From Desemzia incerta (GTDB lineage Bacteria; Bacillota; Bacilli; Lactobacillales; Carnobacteriaceae): a stretch of DNA of 64,000 nucleotides. The notes beneath the pieces were generated by a model. That model ran no database searches and was not told the origin of the DNA. It was given only the letters and a program-made list of their open reading frames with translations. Made by a program: the position numbers and the translations under genes. The stretch spans positions 186,001 through 250,000 of the forward strand of contig NZ_FOXW01000003.1 of the NCBI RefSeq assembly GCF_900115825.1. The letters run 5' to 3'. This document shows positions 42,956-52,105 of this stretch, one piece after another (the first letter of the stretch is position 1; every line of letters starts with the position of its first letter).

Positions 42956-43678
42956 CTACTTTTCTGATTCCTCAGGATAAGCATTGAATTTATACCCTAA
43001 TCCCCAAACAGTTACGATATTTTTAGAGGCTTCTTTAGATTGTTTAGCCAATTTTTCTCTTAAACGCTTGATATGGGTATCAACTGTTCTTAAATCCCAA
43101 AAGAATTCGTATTTCCACACTTCTCGTAATAACTGTTCTCTACCAAAGATTTGATTTGGAGACTTCATTAAGAATAGCAAGAGGTCGTATTCTTTTGGTG
43201 TAAGACTGATGACTGATTTGTCTACAAAAACAGTATGGGAACGGTTATCTACTTCAATATGAGGAGTCGATATAACGTCCGCATCTTCTTCCCCTTTTTT
43301 CTCTGTGTGAGTTCGTTTTAGAACTGCACTTACTCTCAGTACAACTTCTCTAGGGCTAAAAGGCTTCACAATATAATCATCTGCTCCGATCTCGAACCCT
43401 TGAATACGATTCGTTTCTTCTCCCTTAGCAGTTATCATCATGATAGGTGTGGTTTTTTCTTCCCTTAACTTTTCTGCTACTTCGATACCATCCATTTTAG
43501 GCATCATCAAATCCAATAGAATCAAATCATAATCCTCTTCTAAAGCCATCTTTAATGCTTCTTCTCCATCATTTGCTTCAGAAACAATGTAATCCTCACG
43601 TTCAAGGTACATTTTCAATAATCTTCGGATACGGTCTTCGTCATCAACTACAAGTATATTTACTGTTTCGTTCTTCAT
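42956..43678 (-). CDS. OmpR-family response regulator, ResD-like
   Basis: A 240-residue DNA-binding regulator: receiver domain (1-120) with phospho-acceptor Asp56 in LILLDLMMP, the acidic pocket DDED near residues 12-15 and Lys in MITAKGEE, then a winged-helix effector domain (about 140-235) with DLLLFLMKSPNQIFGREQLL and RTVDTHIKRLREKL. It precedes its kinase. Orthology to ResD is inferred from context; SrrA/ResD of relatives respond to oxygen. Confidence 0.9.
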   Translation of the reverse strand: MKNETVNILVVDDEDRIRRLLKMYLEREDYIVSEANDGEEALKMALEEDYDLILLDLMMPKMDGIEVAEKLREEKTTPIMMITAKGEETNRIQGFEIGADDYIVKPFSPREVVLRVSAVLKRTHTEKKGEEDADVISTPHIEVDNRSHTVFVDKSVISLTPKEYDLLLFLMKSPNQIFGREQLLREVWKYEFFWDLRTVDTHIKRLREKLAKQSKEASKNIVTVWGLGYKFNAYPEESEK

Positions 43679-43725
43679 TATTCATTACACCCTTTCACAT
43701 CACAAGTGTATACTTTACTGATTTT

Positions 43726-43755
43726 ATTATACAAAACACTTTGTCTTTTAAGCAA
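43726..43755 (-). promoter_or_regulatory. Promoter of the resDE-like operon
   Basis: On the minus strand TTGCTT (43750-43755), an 18-base spacer and TATAAT (43726-43731) lie about 48 bases upstream of the regulator ATG. Confidence 0.65.
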
Positions 43756-43860
43756 CTTATCCGCTTTCTTCCCATGTCGTACACACTTTTCCATATTGTC
43801 AGATTATTCTGTTTTTATAGCATAAAATTATCATAACATAACTTCGACACAATATGTTCA

Positions 43861-43901
43861 AAAAAAGCACCCCTTTTTTGAATAAGCTCAAAAAAAAGGT
43901 A
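43861..43901 (-). terminator. Probable terminator of rluB
   Basis: ACCTTTTTTTGA pairs with TCAAAAAAGGGGT on the minus strand, followed by GCTTTTTTT. The stem is AT-rich. Confidence 0.6.
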
Positions 43902-43914
43902 CTATGATATTTTT

Positions 43915-44634
43915 CTAATCTTTAGCTAACTGCTTTAATTGCTGAATCTCAAAATGTTTTAATTCGCGCCATTCTCCTGAAGCTAACCCAGCAATGGTCA
44001 AATTCCCATAAACTTCGCGAGTTAGTTTTTGAACCGGATGTCCAACAGCTTCAAACATTTTCTTTACTTGTCGATTTCTACCCTCATGAAGAGTGATTTG
44101 CACAATAGACGTTCCTTTTTCTGCGTTAACAGACAGCAATTTTGTTTTTGCCGGAGCTGTTTTACGGCCTTCAATAACGATTCCTTTTTCTAAAAGACGC
44201 AACGTTTTTTTCAAGACAACACCTTTGACTTTAGCCACATATACTTTTTCGATCTCGTGTTTAGGGTGCATCAGCAATTGTGAAAGTTCCCCATCATTGG
44301 TTAAGATAAGTGCTCCTGTTGTGTCATAATCTAATCTGCCTACAGGGTAGATTCTTTGTTCAATTCCCATAAATAGATCCGTGACTACAGGTCTGCCTTT
44401 ATCATCTGAAACAGCTGTAATCATATTTCTTGGTTTGTTCAGTAAGAAATAAACCGGTTCTTCGCGGTCTATCGGAATATTATCGACCTCGATACGATCA
44501 TTTGAGTTTACTTGAACGCCTAACTCTGTCACTACTTTACCATTAACCTTAACACGACCTTGAGTAATTAACGTTTCACATTTACGTCTCGAATCTACTC
44601 CAGCATGAGCCATGACTTTTTGTAATCTTTCCAT
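43915..44634 (-). CDS. rluB: 23S rRNA pseudouridine synthase RluB
   Basis: A 239-residue RsuA/RluB-type pseudouridine synthase. An N-terminal S4 RNA-binding domain (RLQKVMAHAGVDSRRKCE, about 1-50) precedes the catalytic domain with Asp102 in the GRLDYDTTGALILTNDG box and EGRNRQVKKMFEAVGHPV further on. The ATG at 44634 is nine bases after AGGAG. It follows scpB by 112 bases in the conserved scpA-scpB-rluB order. Modification of the 23S residue near 2605 is inferred from Bacillus. Confidence 0.95.
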   Translation of the reverse strand: MERLQKVMAHAGVDSRRKCETLITQGRVKVNGKVVTELGVQVNSNDRIEVDNIPIDREEPVYFLLNKPRNMITAVSDDKGRPVVTDLFMGIEQRIYPVGRLDYDTTGALILTNDGELSQLLMHPKHEIEKVYVAKVKGVVLKKTLRLLEKGIVIEGRKTAPAKTKLLSVNAEKGTSIVQITLHEGRNRQVKKMFEAVGHPVQKLTREVYGNLTIAGLASGEWRELKHFEIQQLKQLAKD

Positions 44635-44746
44635 ACTTATCCACTCCTTATTTATCTGCATCTCGCCAAAGCGAGCACTGTTGTTTCTCAGCCTATTCGT
44701 TAGCGCCCAAAGATACGGCGCTCTTATAAACGTTCGAACGGTTTAT

Positions 44747-45331
44747 TTATAGTTGACTTCCCGCTTCATTGAACTGCTCACTAAAGCGTTCAAAAAACAG
44801 ATCAGTTTCTTTTTCTTCATTTTCCACTCCAAGTTCAGAAATATCAGGTAAATCGCCTAATTCTTTTAAGCCGAAATAATCCATGAAATATTCTGTCGTT
44901 CCATAAAGAATTGGTCTTCCAGGTGTTTCCACGCGGCCTTTTTCTTGCACCAATCCTCTTAACACCAATTTTTGGAGGGAGCCGCTGGATTGTACTCCGC
45001 GGATCTCATCGATTTCCATTCGAGTGATGGGTTGTTTATAAGCTACGATAGCCAGAGTCTCCAAAGCTGCTTGGGATAAATTAGTTGCATAAGGAGAGGC
45101 AGCATATTTTTTGATGACTGCTGAATAGTCCTTTTTGGTCGCCAATTCAAATCGATTCCCTACTTCAAGTAAGGTCAACCCACTGTCTCTAGATTTATAC
45201 TTTTGCTGCAATTTCATCAATGCAGCATAAACTTCTTGAGTTGTGCTTTCTAACAAAGAAGCTGCTTCTTCTAAAGATAATCCCTCATCACCAGCGACAA
45301 AAAGTAACGCTTCAATAGTTGCTTCATCCAT
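44747..45331 (-). CDS. scpB: Segregation and condensation protein ScpB
   Basis: A 194-residue ScpB, a winged-helix partner of ScpA and SMC in chromosome condensation. Typical segments are ALLFVAGDEGLSLEEAA near the start, NLSQAALETLAIVAYKQPITRMEIDEIRGV and FGLKELGDLPDI near the end. It overlaps the end of scpA by eight bases, as usual in this operon, so translation is coupled. Confidence 0.96.
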   Translation of the reverse strand: MDEATIEALLFVAGDEGLSLEEAASLLESTTQEVYAALMKLQQKYKSRDSGLTLLEVGNRFELATKKDYSAVIKKYAASPYATNLSQAALETLAIVAYKQPITRMEIDEIRGVQSSGSLQKLVLRGLVQEKGRVETPGRPILYGTTEYFMDYFGLKELGDLPDISELGVENEEKETDLFFERFSEQFNEAGSQL

Positions 45332-46094
45332 GTATACTCTCTCCTACTTTTTCTTCCATTACAGAAAAAAGAACAATTTCATCAAAGGCTTTTTCTTGCT
45401 TGATATCGATTTCTTTCTGCTTCATCAATTCTAACAAAGCTAAGAACGTTACGACAACTTCATTTCTATTGACTGTCTCAAATAATTCAGAAAATAATAC
45501 CGGTGTCTGACGTGATGCAGACTGAATTTTGGTCATAATAGTCTGCATCTTGTCTTCCATCGTGATATCGTCTGACACGATCTTAGTCTGTACCGGTTCT
45601 TTCAATTTTTTCTTAGACAACATCTCTTGAAAGGCGAGGACCAAATCGATCACACTGACTTTTTCGGGTTCTAATTCAATGTCTTCTTGGTACTCTTCTA
45701 AATTACTAGGATCTTTCGTGAAATATTGACTTCTTTCTTCTTCTTTATTTTTCAATACACTAGCAGCTTGCTTGTATTGTTTGTATTCCAGTAATTGATC
45801 TATTAAAGCATCTCTAGGATCGATTCCCTCTTCATAAAACTCTTCTACTTCAGTGAGTTCTGGTTTAGGCAGCAGCATGTCGCTCTTAATAGCCATCAAC
45901 GTGGCTGCCATGACTAAATAGTCTCCAGCAACGTCCAATTCAAGAATTTTCATGGTCTGAATATAGGCAAGGTATTGAGAAGTGATTTCTGCAATAGGAA
46001 TATTGTAAACATCCACTTCCAAATGCTGAATCAAATGCAATAATAGATCCAGAGGTCCCTCAAAAACATCAATTTTTATATTGATTTCTGACAT
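45324..46094 (-). CDS. scpA: Segregation and condensation protein ScpA
   Basis: A 256-residue kleisin that bridges the SMC heads. The family start FEGPLDLLLHLIQHLEVDVYNIPIAEIT and the following YLVMAATLMAIKSDMLLP are clear, and the C-terminal winged helix contains TFLALLELMKQKEIDIKQEKAFDEI. It follows ribT by 14 bases and overlaps scpB. The smc gene is not in the window. Confidence 0.96.
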   Translation of the reverse strand: MSEINIKIDVFEGPLDLLLHLIQHLEVDVYNIPIAEITSQYLAYIQTMKILELDVAGDYLVMAATLMAIKSDMLLPKPELTEVEEFYEEGIDPRDALIDQLLEYKQYKQAASVLKNKEEERSQYFTKDPSNLEEYQEDIELEPEKVSVIDLVLAFQEMLSKKKLKEPVQTKIVSDDITMEDKMQTIMTKIQSASRQTPVLFSELFETVNRNEVVVTFLALLELMKQKEIDIKQEKAFDEIVLFSVMEEKVGESIHG

Positions 46095-46108
46095 TGACGG
46101 CGTCCTCC

Positions 46109-46483
46109 TTACAACTGTTCTTTGTTGTTCTTTTCAATTTCCCATTTGGAGACGATTTGTCCAGTCTCCAATGTGCTGATGATTTTTTTATCAGGATATG
46201 TTTCTTCTAAAGCATTTAATATATCAAAACTGATTCCTTCATTACGATAGGAAGGATTAATAGCAATATGACGAAGCAACACCATTTCGCCACCAACTTC
46301 TACTCCAATTACCCCAATAAAATCATTTGTTTCTTCACTTGTCCATAAATAAAGATGGCGGTTTTCCTCTCGTTCATACCATTCCATTTCGTCATTCAAT
46401 CGTTGAATGTCTTTTAGATCTGGCACAAATGAAAGAAGACCCATTGTGATTTTTTCGTAACTTTTTTTATAAACGACTAGCAT
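46109..46483 (-). CDS. ribT: RibT-like GNAT acetyltransferase
   Basis: A 124-residue GNAT-fold protein resembling Bacillus RibT: it starts YKKSYEKITMGLLSFVPDLKD, has the cofactor-binding region RHIAINPSYRNEGISFDIL and ends soon after. The acetyl-CoA P-loop is QxxGx-like only loosely (RNEGIS). In Bacillus ribT is the last gene of the riboflavin operon; here the synthetic genes are absent but ribT keeps its place before scpA. The substrate is unknown. AGGAGG precedes the ATG. Confidence 0.8.
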   Translation of the reverse strand: MLVVYKKSYEKITMGLLSFVPDLKDIQRLNDEMEWYEREENRHLYLWTSEETNDFIGVIGVEVGGEMVLLRHIAINPSYRNEGISFDILNALEETYPDKKIISTLETGQIVSKWEIEKNNKEQL

Positions 46484-46549
46484 AATTATCCTCCTGTAGA
46501 CTTAAAATCGTTCGTTAAGCAAGATTTTGAGTCTAACATTCTTATGATC

Positions 46550-47875
46550 TTACTCAGCATTGATCGATTGATCTAAACGCAGCATATCTGCATAAGTCTC
46601 ACGCTTAATAGCCAAGAAATCTTTTCCGTTTTCTACAAAAACAACAGGCGGACGCGGAATACGATTGTAATTGCTGGCCATAGCGTATCCATAAGCCCCT
46701 GTGCTGAAAATCGCTAGAATATCTTTTGATTCGGCTTTAGGTAATGGAAGATCCCAAATCAGCATATCTCCGGATTCGCAAGCTTTTCCAGCAATCGAAT
46801 AAGTTTCTTCAGTTGCATCATTCGCTCTGTTAGCTAAAATACCTGTATATTTTGCATCGTATAGAGCCGGGCGAATGTTATCCGCCATTCCACCGTCTAC
46901 CGCCAAATACTGTCTGACATCCGGTATTTTTTTCTGCGAACCAATTTGATACAACGTGACTCCAGCATCCCCAACTAAACTTCTGCCCGGCTCGATCCAA
47001 ATCTCCGGCATTGATAGCTGCAGCTCTTTTATGCTGGATTCTACACTTTCAATAATGGCTGTTGTATGCTCTTCAATCGCCAACGGTTCATCTTCGGGGA
47101 TGTAGCGAATACCAAATCCCCCACCCAAATTCAATACTTTCAATTCAAACCCAAAATCCTCTTGCCATTGTTTAGCTTGTTTTAACAGCGTTTCGATAGC
47201 CATTGTAAAACCTTCAGTTTCAAAGATTTGCGAACCGATATGACTATGCAACCCAAGCAACTCAATGTAAGGCATGCCGGCAATCGACTGCAAAGCTTTC
47301 TGGGCTTGACCACTGTTCAAATCAAAACCAAATTTTGAATCCACTTGTCCAGTTGAAATGTACTCATGAGTGTGTGCTTCTACACCTGGAGTTACACGAA
47401 TCAACACGTTGATCATTTGTTCGCGCTCGCGAGATAAACGATCCAGCATCTCCAACTCGTAAAAATTATCCACTACAAAACAGCCGATTTGGTAATCTAA
47501 AGCAGCTTCTATTTCACTTTCCGATTTGTTGTTTCCATGAAAATGGATCCGTTGACTTGGAAAGCCTGCTTGAATGGCTGTATATAATTCTCCACCTGAC
47601 ACGACATCCAACGAAACATCTTCTTTAGCTAAGATCTGGTACAAAGCTAAACTAGAAAAAGCTTTGCTTGCATAGGCCACTTGAGCTTTTACATTTTTTT
47701 GTTTAAAGGTTTTCTTGAATTTATCTGCTTGTTCTTTTACTCGAGCTATATCATAAACGTAAACAGGAGTACCATACTTTTGAACTAAATCTACAGTATC
47801 CACTCCGCCGATTTCCAAATGATTTTTAGCATTGATCTTCATTGTTCCTGTCAACATACGTTCATTCATCGTCAT
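46550..47875 (-). CDS. lysA: Diaminopimelate decarboxylase
   Basis: A 441-residue PLP-dependent enzyme converting meso-diaminopimelate to lysine. The PLP lysine is Lys71 in AYASKAFSSLAL; HGNNKSESEIEAAL, LGLHSHIGSQIFE and LNLGGGFGIRYI are barrel motifs, and ACESGDML supplies the active-site cysteine. I chose the ATG at 47875 as the ORF extension to 47926 lacks support. Its position ahead of ribT-scpA is as in Bacillus. A GATACTGTATC palindrome (47904-47914) lies 29 bases upstream. Confidence 0.95.
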   Translation of the reverse strand: MTMNERMLTGTMKINAKNHLEIGGVDTVDLVQKYGTPVYVYDIARVKEQADKFKKTFKQKNVKAQVAYASKAFSSLALYQILAKEDVSLDVVSGGELYTAIQAGFPSQRIHFHGNNKSESEIEAALDYQIGCFVVDNFYELEMLDRLSREREQMINVLIRVTPGVEAHTHEYISTGQVDSKFGFDLNSGQAQKALQSIAGMPYIELLGLHSHIGSQIFETEGFTMAIETLLKQAKQWQEDFGFELKVLNLGGGFGIRYIPEDEPLAIEEHTTAIIESVESSIKELQLSMPEIWIEPGRSLVGDAGVTLYQIGSQKKIPDVRQYLAVDGGMADNIRPALYDAKYTGILANRANDATEETYSIAGKACESGDMLIWDLPLPKAESKDILAIFSTGAYGYAMASNYNRIPRPPVVFVENGKDFLAIKRETYADMLRLDQSINAE

Positions 47876-47903
47876 TATACTCCCCACTCCATAATATACT
47901 TTA

Positions 47904-47914
47904 GATACTGTATC
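47904..47914 (-). promoter_or_regulatory. Palindrome upstream of lysA
   Basis: GATACTGTATC is an 11-base perfect palindrome in the lysA leader/promoter region. It could be half of an operator; no regulator is recognised. Confidence 0.3.
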
Positions 47915-47986
47915 ATAATAAATCATTTTTCACAACGGCATCCTCTATGTAACGCTTATCCTTCCATAATCCAGCAGAAAAATCAG

Positions 47987-48025
47987 CAAGGTGCCAGACC
48001 AGTTGGAGTTTGGTCTAACACCTTG
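47987..48025 (-). terminator. Terminator of the xerD-deoB-punA operon
   Basis: On the minus strand CAAGGTGTTAGACC pairs with GGTCTGGCACCTTG (two G-U pairs) over an eleven-base loop, with TTTTT shortly after, 26 bases past the punA stop. Confidence 0.8.
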
Positions 48026-48050
48026 CCCTTTGGGTTATTTTAATGAAGAA

Positions 48051-48872
48051 TTACATTTGAGCTAAGATCATTTTGACAAATGATTTGAATGTTTCTTTTA
48101 CTCTTGTAGTTGTTTCTACTACTTCTTCGTGGTTCAAGTTCGCTTGCATTCCTGCAGCTAAGTTGGTAATACAAGAAACACCAACAACTTTCATCCCCGC
48201 ATGGTTCGCTACGATAACTTCCGGAACGGTAGACATTCCTACTGCATCAGCACCAAGAGTCCGCGCCATTCTCACTTCAGCTGGAGTTTCATATGTAGGA
48301 CCAGAGAATCCCATATAAACGCCTTCTTTTAAGTCAAGACCGCTTTCTTTTGCCACTTTACGAACGATTTCTTGATAACTTTCATCGTATGCATGACTCA
48401 TATCTGCAAAACGCGGACCCATATTTTCATCGTTCGGTCCATGTAATGGGTTAACGCCCGTAAAGTTGATTTGATCAGTGATCATCATCAAATCTCCTGG
48501 TGTGAATTCCGTATTTACACCGCCTGCAGCATTCGTTACCACTACTGAATGGATACCCAATTCTTTCATTACGCGTACTGGGAAAGTTACTTCTTCTAAA
48601 GAATAGCCTTCATAATAATGGAATCTGCCTTGCATAGCCAACACTTTTTGTCCACCTAGTGTACCGTACACCAATTGACCAGCATGTCCTACAACAGTAG
48701 ACACAGGAAAATGAGGAATCGTTCCGTAAGGGATAGCGATCGGATTTTCTACTTCTTCTCCTAATTCTCCTAATCCTGAACCTAAGATCAACCCAATATC
48801 CACTTGTTGAACTCCTTGTTCTTTAATGAAAGCTGCTGCTTGAGTAATGCGTTCTTGTAATAGTTGTGTCAT
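48051..48872 (-). CDS. punA: Purine-nucleoside phosphorylase, trimeric type
   Basis: A 273-residue guanosine/inosine phosphorylase. Phosphate-binding segments include ILGSGLGELGEEVENP and VGHAGQLVYG; the substrate site is VTNAAGGVNTEF with the catalytic Asn in DAVGMSTVPEVIVANHAGM. It follows deoB by 21 bases, coupling nucleoside cleavage to pentose phosphate conversion. AGGAGG precedes the ATG. It differs from the hexameric DeoD at 1881, so the organism has both families. Confidence 0.95.
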   Translation of the reverse strand: MTQLLQERITQAAAFIKEQGVQQVDIGLILGSGLGELGEEVENPIAIPYGTIPHFPVSTVVGHAGQLVYGTLGGQKVLAMQGRFHYYEGYSLEEVTFPVRVMKELGIHSVVVTNAAGGVNTEFTPGDLMMITDQINFTGVNPLHGPNDENMGPRFADMSHAYDESYQEIVRKVAKESGLDLKEGVYMGFSGPTYETPAEVRMARTLGADAVGMSTVPEVIVANHAGMKVVGVSCITNLAAGMQANLNHEEVVETTTRVKETFKSFVKMILAQM

Positions 48873-48893
48873 GTTGTCCTCCTGAAATAAGTT

Positions 48894-50063
48894 TTATTTT
48901 AATTGATCTAAAAAACTTTCTCCGAAACCGGTACTTGGAACATCAAAAATGTCTGCGATCGTTGTTCCGATATCTGCAAAGTGACCTTGTTTCAATTCGC
49001 CATTCTGTTTCATGGAAGGAGAATAAGCTAACAGCGGCACATATTCACGTGTATGATCTGTACCAGGAGCTGTAGGGTCATTCCCATGGTCTGCAGTAAT
49101 CAACAGCAGATCGTCTTCTTTTAACTTGCCTAGAATTTCTTCAATTCGTTGGTCAAAATCTTCTATCGCTTCAGCGTATCCTTTTACATCACGACGATGG
49201 CCGTATAATGCATCAAAATCTACTAAGTTTAAGAAACTCAATCCATTGAAGTCTTTATCCATGACTTTCAATAGTTGGTCTACGCCATCCATATTGCTTT
49301 TTGTACGGACAGATTCAGTCAATCCTTGTCCATTATAGATGTCGTTGATTTTACCAATAGCAATAACGTCTTTTCCAGCCTCTTTCAAAGAGTCTAAAAC
49401 TGTTTTTCCGAATGGATCAAGAGCGTAATCGTGACGATTAGCTGTTCGAGTAAAGTTGCCTGGTTCTCCTAAGTATGGACGAGCAATGATTCTTCCAATC
49501 ATATAAGGGTCATCTAAAGTGATTTCTCTTACGTACTCGCAAATGCTGTATAATTCTTCTAATGGAATAATTTCTTCGTGAGCAGCAATCTGTAGTACGG
49601 GATCTGCTGATGTATAAACGATCAAATCTCCTGTTTTCATTTGATGTTCTCCATACTCATCGATAATACCTGTACCGCTGGCAGGTTTATTCCCTACGAT
49701 CTTACGTCCAGTGTGTTGTTCGATTTTTTGGATCAAATCATCTGGAAATCCATCTGGAAAAACTCTAAACGGAGATTGGATATTCAACCCCATAATTTCC
49801 CAGTGACCTGTCATTGTATCTTTTCCTACCGAAACTTCTTCCAATTTCGTGTAGTATCCTAAATGATCAGATACGTTGTTTACACCTTTCAAAGAACGGA
49901 TATTCCCTAATCCTAATTTTTCTAAGTGAGGAATAGTCAATCCTGCCTCTTCAGCAATATGACCTAGCGTATCGCTACCAACGTCGTTAAATTTTTCCGC
50001 ATCTGGAGCCTCGCCAATACCCACTGAATCCATTACTATCAAATGTACTCGTTTATAGCCCAA
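48894..50063 (-). CDS. deoB: Phosphopentomutase
   Basis: A 389-residue metal-dependent mutase interconverting (deoxy)ribose 1- and 5-phosphates. The alkaline-phosphatase-fold metal site is seen in [14 protein letters not shown] (Asp12) and the end motifs [26 protein letters not shown]; the phosphothreonine is in KDTMTGHWE. The start is TTG at 50063, seven bases after AGGAGG. It lies between xerD and punA, as in Bacillus (ripX-drm-pupG). Confidence 0.95.
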   Translation of the reverse strand: MGYKRVHLIVMDSVGIGEAPDAEKFNDVGSDTLGHIAEEAGLTIPHLEKLGLGNIRSLKGVNNVSDHLGYYTKLEEVSVGKDTMTGHWEIMGLNIQSPFRVFPDGFPDDLIQKIEQHTGRKIVGNKPASGTGIIDEYGEHQMKTGDLIVYTSADPVLQIAAHEEIIPLEELYSICEYVREITLDDPYMIGRIIARPYLGEPGNFTRTANRHDYALDPFGKTVLDSLKEAGKDVIAIGKINDIYNGQGLTESVRTKSNMDGVDQLLKVMDKDFNGLSFLNLVDFDALYGHRRDVKGYAEAIEDFDQRIEEILGKLKEDDLLLITADHGNDPTAPGTDHTREYVPLLAYSPSMKQNGELKQGHFADIGTTIADIFDVPSTGFGESFLDQLK

Positions 50064-50141
50064 AATTATTCCTCCTTATCATTTTTACTAACACTTTAAT
50101 TATAGTAGAAAACAGCTAAAATATCGAGGGATTTATTTCCC

Positions 50142-51032
50142 CTAAGCTCTTGGATGGTAAGTTTTGTAAACCTTTGCCATTCGCTGTTTAGTAATATGCG
50201 TGTATATCTGAGTAGTCGAAATATCCGAGTGTCCCAACAACTCTTGCACCACCCTCAGATCAGCTCCATTTTCTAATAAATGAGTAGCAAATGAATGCCG
50301 CAAAGTATGCGGAGTTACTTCTTTTTCAATACCAGCTTTTTTGACTAAAGCCCCCAAGTTTTTCCATATCCCTTGGCGTGTCAGCTTTCTGCCATGGTGA
50401 TTCAAAAATAGATATGGGCTTCTTTTACTTGGCTTTTCCAGTTTATTTCGGCTGTATTTCAAATAATTCTCAATCCATTTGATAGCTAAATCCCCAATTG
50501 GAATGATGCGCTCTTTATCACCTTTTCCAATCGTTTGAATCAAACCTAATGACAAATGCAAATCATCCATCTTCAATTCTGTCAACTCAGTGACCCGCAA
50601 CCCAGTAGCGTACATGACTTCTAGTATTGCTCTGTCCCTTAATCCGAGTATTTCATTAGTATTCGGTGTTTCAATCAATTTCTCGACTTCCGTCATCGAT
50701 AATACTTTAGGCAAGTGATGTGCTTTTTTAGGCGTATCGATATGCAGCATAGGATCTACGCTTGAACGTTGTTCTTGTTTTAAATATTGATGAAACTTCC
50801 TAAGACTTGAGACCATTCGAATAACTGTTGCAGATGATTTCTTCGTTTCTTTCAACTCTTGCATGAATGATAAAATGGTGTAACGATCGATTTTTTCCCA
50901 ATCCCTCAGCTCATTTTTTTCCAAATAAACTAGGTACTGATTTAAATCTCTTTTGTAACTTTCAATGGTATTATCCGCCAGTCCGCGTTCAATTTGCAAG
51001 TAGCGAATATACTCTTCTAAATCTTCTTTCAT
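50142..51032 (-). CDS. xerD: Tyrosine recombinase XerD
   Basis: A 296-residue site-specific recombinase that resolves chromosome dimers at dif with XerC. The N-terminal core-binding domain starts YIRYLQIERGLADNTIESYKRDLNQYL; the catalytic domain has Arg in ATGLRVTELTEL, HTLRHSFATHLLENGADLR and the nucleophile Tyr277 in TTQIYTHI. It leads an operon with deoB and punA, a housekeeping location, so it is not a mobile-element integrase. Confidence 0.95.
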   Translation of the reverse strand: MKEDLEEYIRYLQIERGLADNTIESYKRDLNQYLVYLEKNELRDWEKIDRYTILSFMQELKETKKSSATVIRMVSSLRKFHQYLKQEQRSSVDPMLHIDTPKKAHHLPKVLSMTEVEKLIETPNTNEILGLRDRAILEVMYATGLRVTELTELKMDDLHLSLGLIQTIGKGDKERIIPIGDLAIKWIENYLKYSRNKLEKPSKRSPYLFLNHHGRKLTRQGIWKNLGALVKKAGIEKEVTPHTLRHSFATHLLENGADLRVVQELLGHSDISTTQIYTHITKQRMAKVYKTYHPRA

Positions 51033-51093
51033 TCAAAACCCGCTCCAATCTATGTCAAACGGCTCTTTAATGGTTCTTTTTCAATAGAGAAAT

Positions 51094-51972
51094 TTACTTA
51101 TTTTCTTGATTTGGTGATTCTACTAAACGTGTTTCTCCATCCACTTGAACCACTTTACGCTGTTTTAGCAAGTTTCCTAAAGCGCGTTTGAATTGACCTT
51201 TACTGATTCCAAAATATGTTTTAATTTCCTCAGGCGAACTTTTATCTGTATAAGGGAAGCTGCCGTTTTTAGAACGTTCTAAAATAGCCAGTAACATCGC
51301 TGCATCGTCTGGGATAGCTTCATGTGCTCTAGGTCTTAACGAAATATTTACTGTTCCTTCTTGTCCAATACCAATGACACGACCAGATATCTCTTCCCCT
51401 AATCTAGGTTCTATATCTCGTTGCGATGGATGGATAAACCCTAAATGCTGACCATCTGTTAATACATATGTTCCAACAATTTTCAAACGGTAAGCAATAC
51501 CCTTGATGTCTTTGTTAACAAGATCTTCAGGTGCTTTTTTAGCAATATCTTCAAAGAATTCTTCACTTGCTAATTGTCCCCACATTCTATCCTTTTCGTC
51601 CACTCGAATAGTTACCATCAATTGGTCACCTTTTTTAGGCCACAATGATTTCTCAGTTGGCAATTCATCTAAAGAAACAACTATCTCTTTATCTGGCAAT
51701 CCAATATCAACAAATACTCCTAAATCTCTGCGGACATCTATTACTTTGCTTAAAGCGTAATCACCTACTTGGATTCTTGGAATGTCTTGAGTCATTTTCA
51801 GAGATTTGTCTTGACCTATATAAGCGAACCCTTCTACTGCATCGCCAAGTTTATAATCGGTTGTGTCGCTCTTAGGCAATTCATAAGTTACCCCATTTTT
51901 TTGAATGAAATACGCTTTTTCATTGATATCTGTCACGATACCTGTAATAACAGTTCCTAGTGATTGATTCAT
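51094..51972 (-). CDS. cvfB: CvfB-type S1 RNA-binding protein
   Basis: A 292-residue protein made of several S1-like domains and a C-terminal winged helix (SSPEEIKTYFGISKGQFKRALGNLLKQRKV), the architecture of Staphylococcus CvfB/Bacillus YitL. In staphylococci it affects virulence gene expression through RNA binding; here the role is inferred. The ATG at 51972 is nine bases after AAGGAG. It is 61 bases upstream of xerD and downstream of the pyk terminator. Confidence 0.9.
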   Translation of the reverse strand: MNQSLGTVITGIVTDINEKAYFIQKNGVTYELPKSDTTDYKLGDAVEGFAYIGQDKSLKMTQDIPRIQVGDYALSKVIDVRRDLGVFVDIGLPDKEIVVSLDELPTEKSLWPKKGDQLMVTIRVDEKDRMWGQLASEEFFEDIAKKAPEDLVNKDIKGIAYRLKIVGTYVLTDGQHLGFIHPSQRDIEPRLGEEISGRVIGIGQEGTVNISLRPRAHEAIPDDAAMLLAILERSKNGSFPYTDKSSPEEIKTYFGISKGQFKRALGNLLKQRKVVQVDGETRLVESPNQENK

Positions 51973-52053
51973 TTTTCTGCACTCCTTTAAATACTTTTTA
52001 GTCATTACTTAGTTTACCATAATTTTATTATGTGAAATAGTCTTTTATACGAA

Positions 52054-52090
52054 GAAAACTCTCAGAAAATAATCTCTGAGAGTTTTCTTT
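52054..52090 (-). terminator. Terminator of pfkA-pyk
   Basis: GAAAACTCTCAGA and TCTGAGAGTTTTC form a strong stem, followed by a T-containing tract, directly after the pyk stop. Confidence 0.85.
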
Positions 52091-52105
52091 CGATTGAATA
52101 TACCA

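Noticed and set aside
50142-51032. Tyrosine recombinase as a mobile-element integrase
   Set aside because: Its operon context with deoB and punA is that of housekeeping XerD; no attachment sites or phage genes are nearby.
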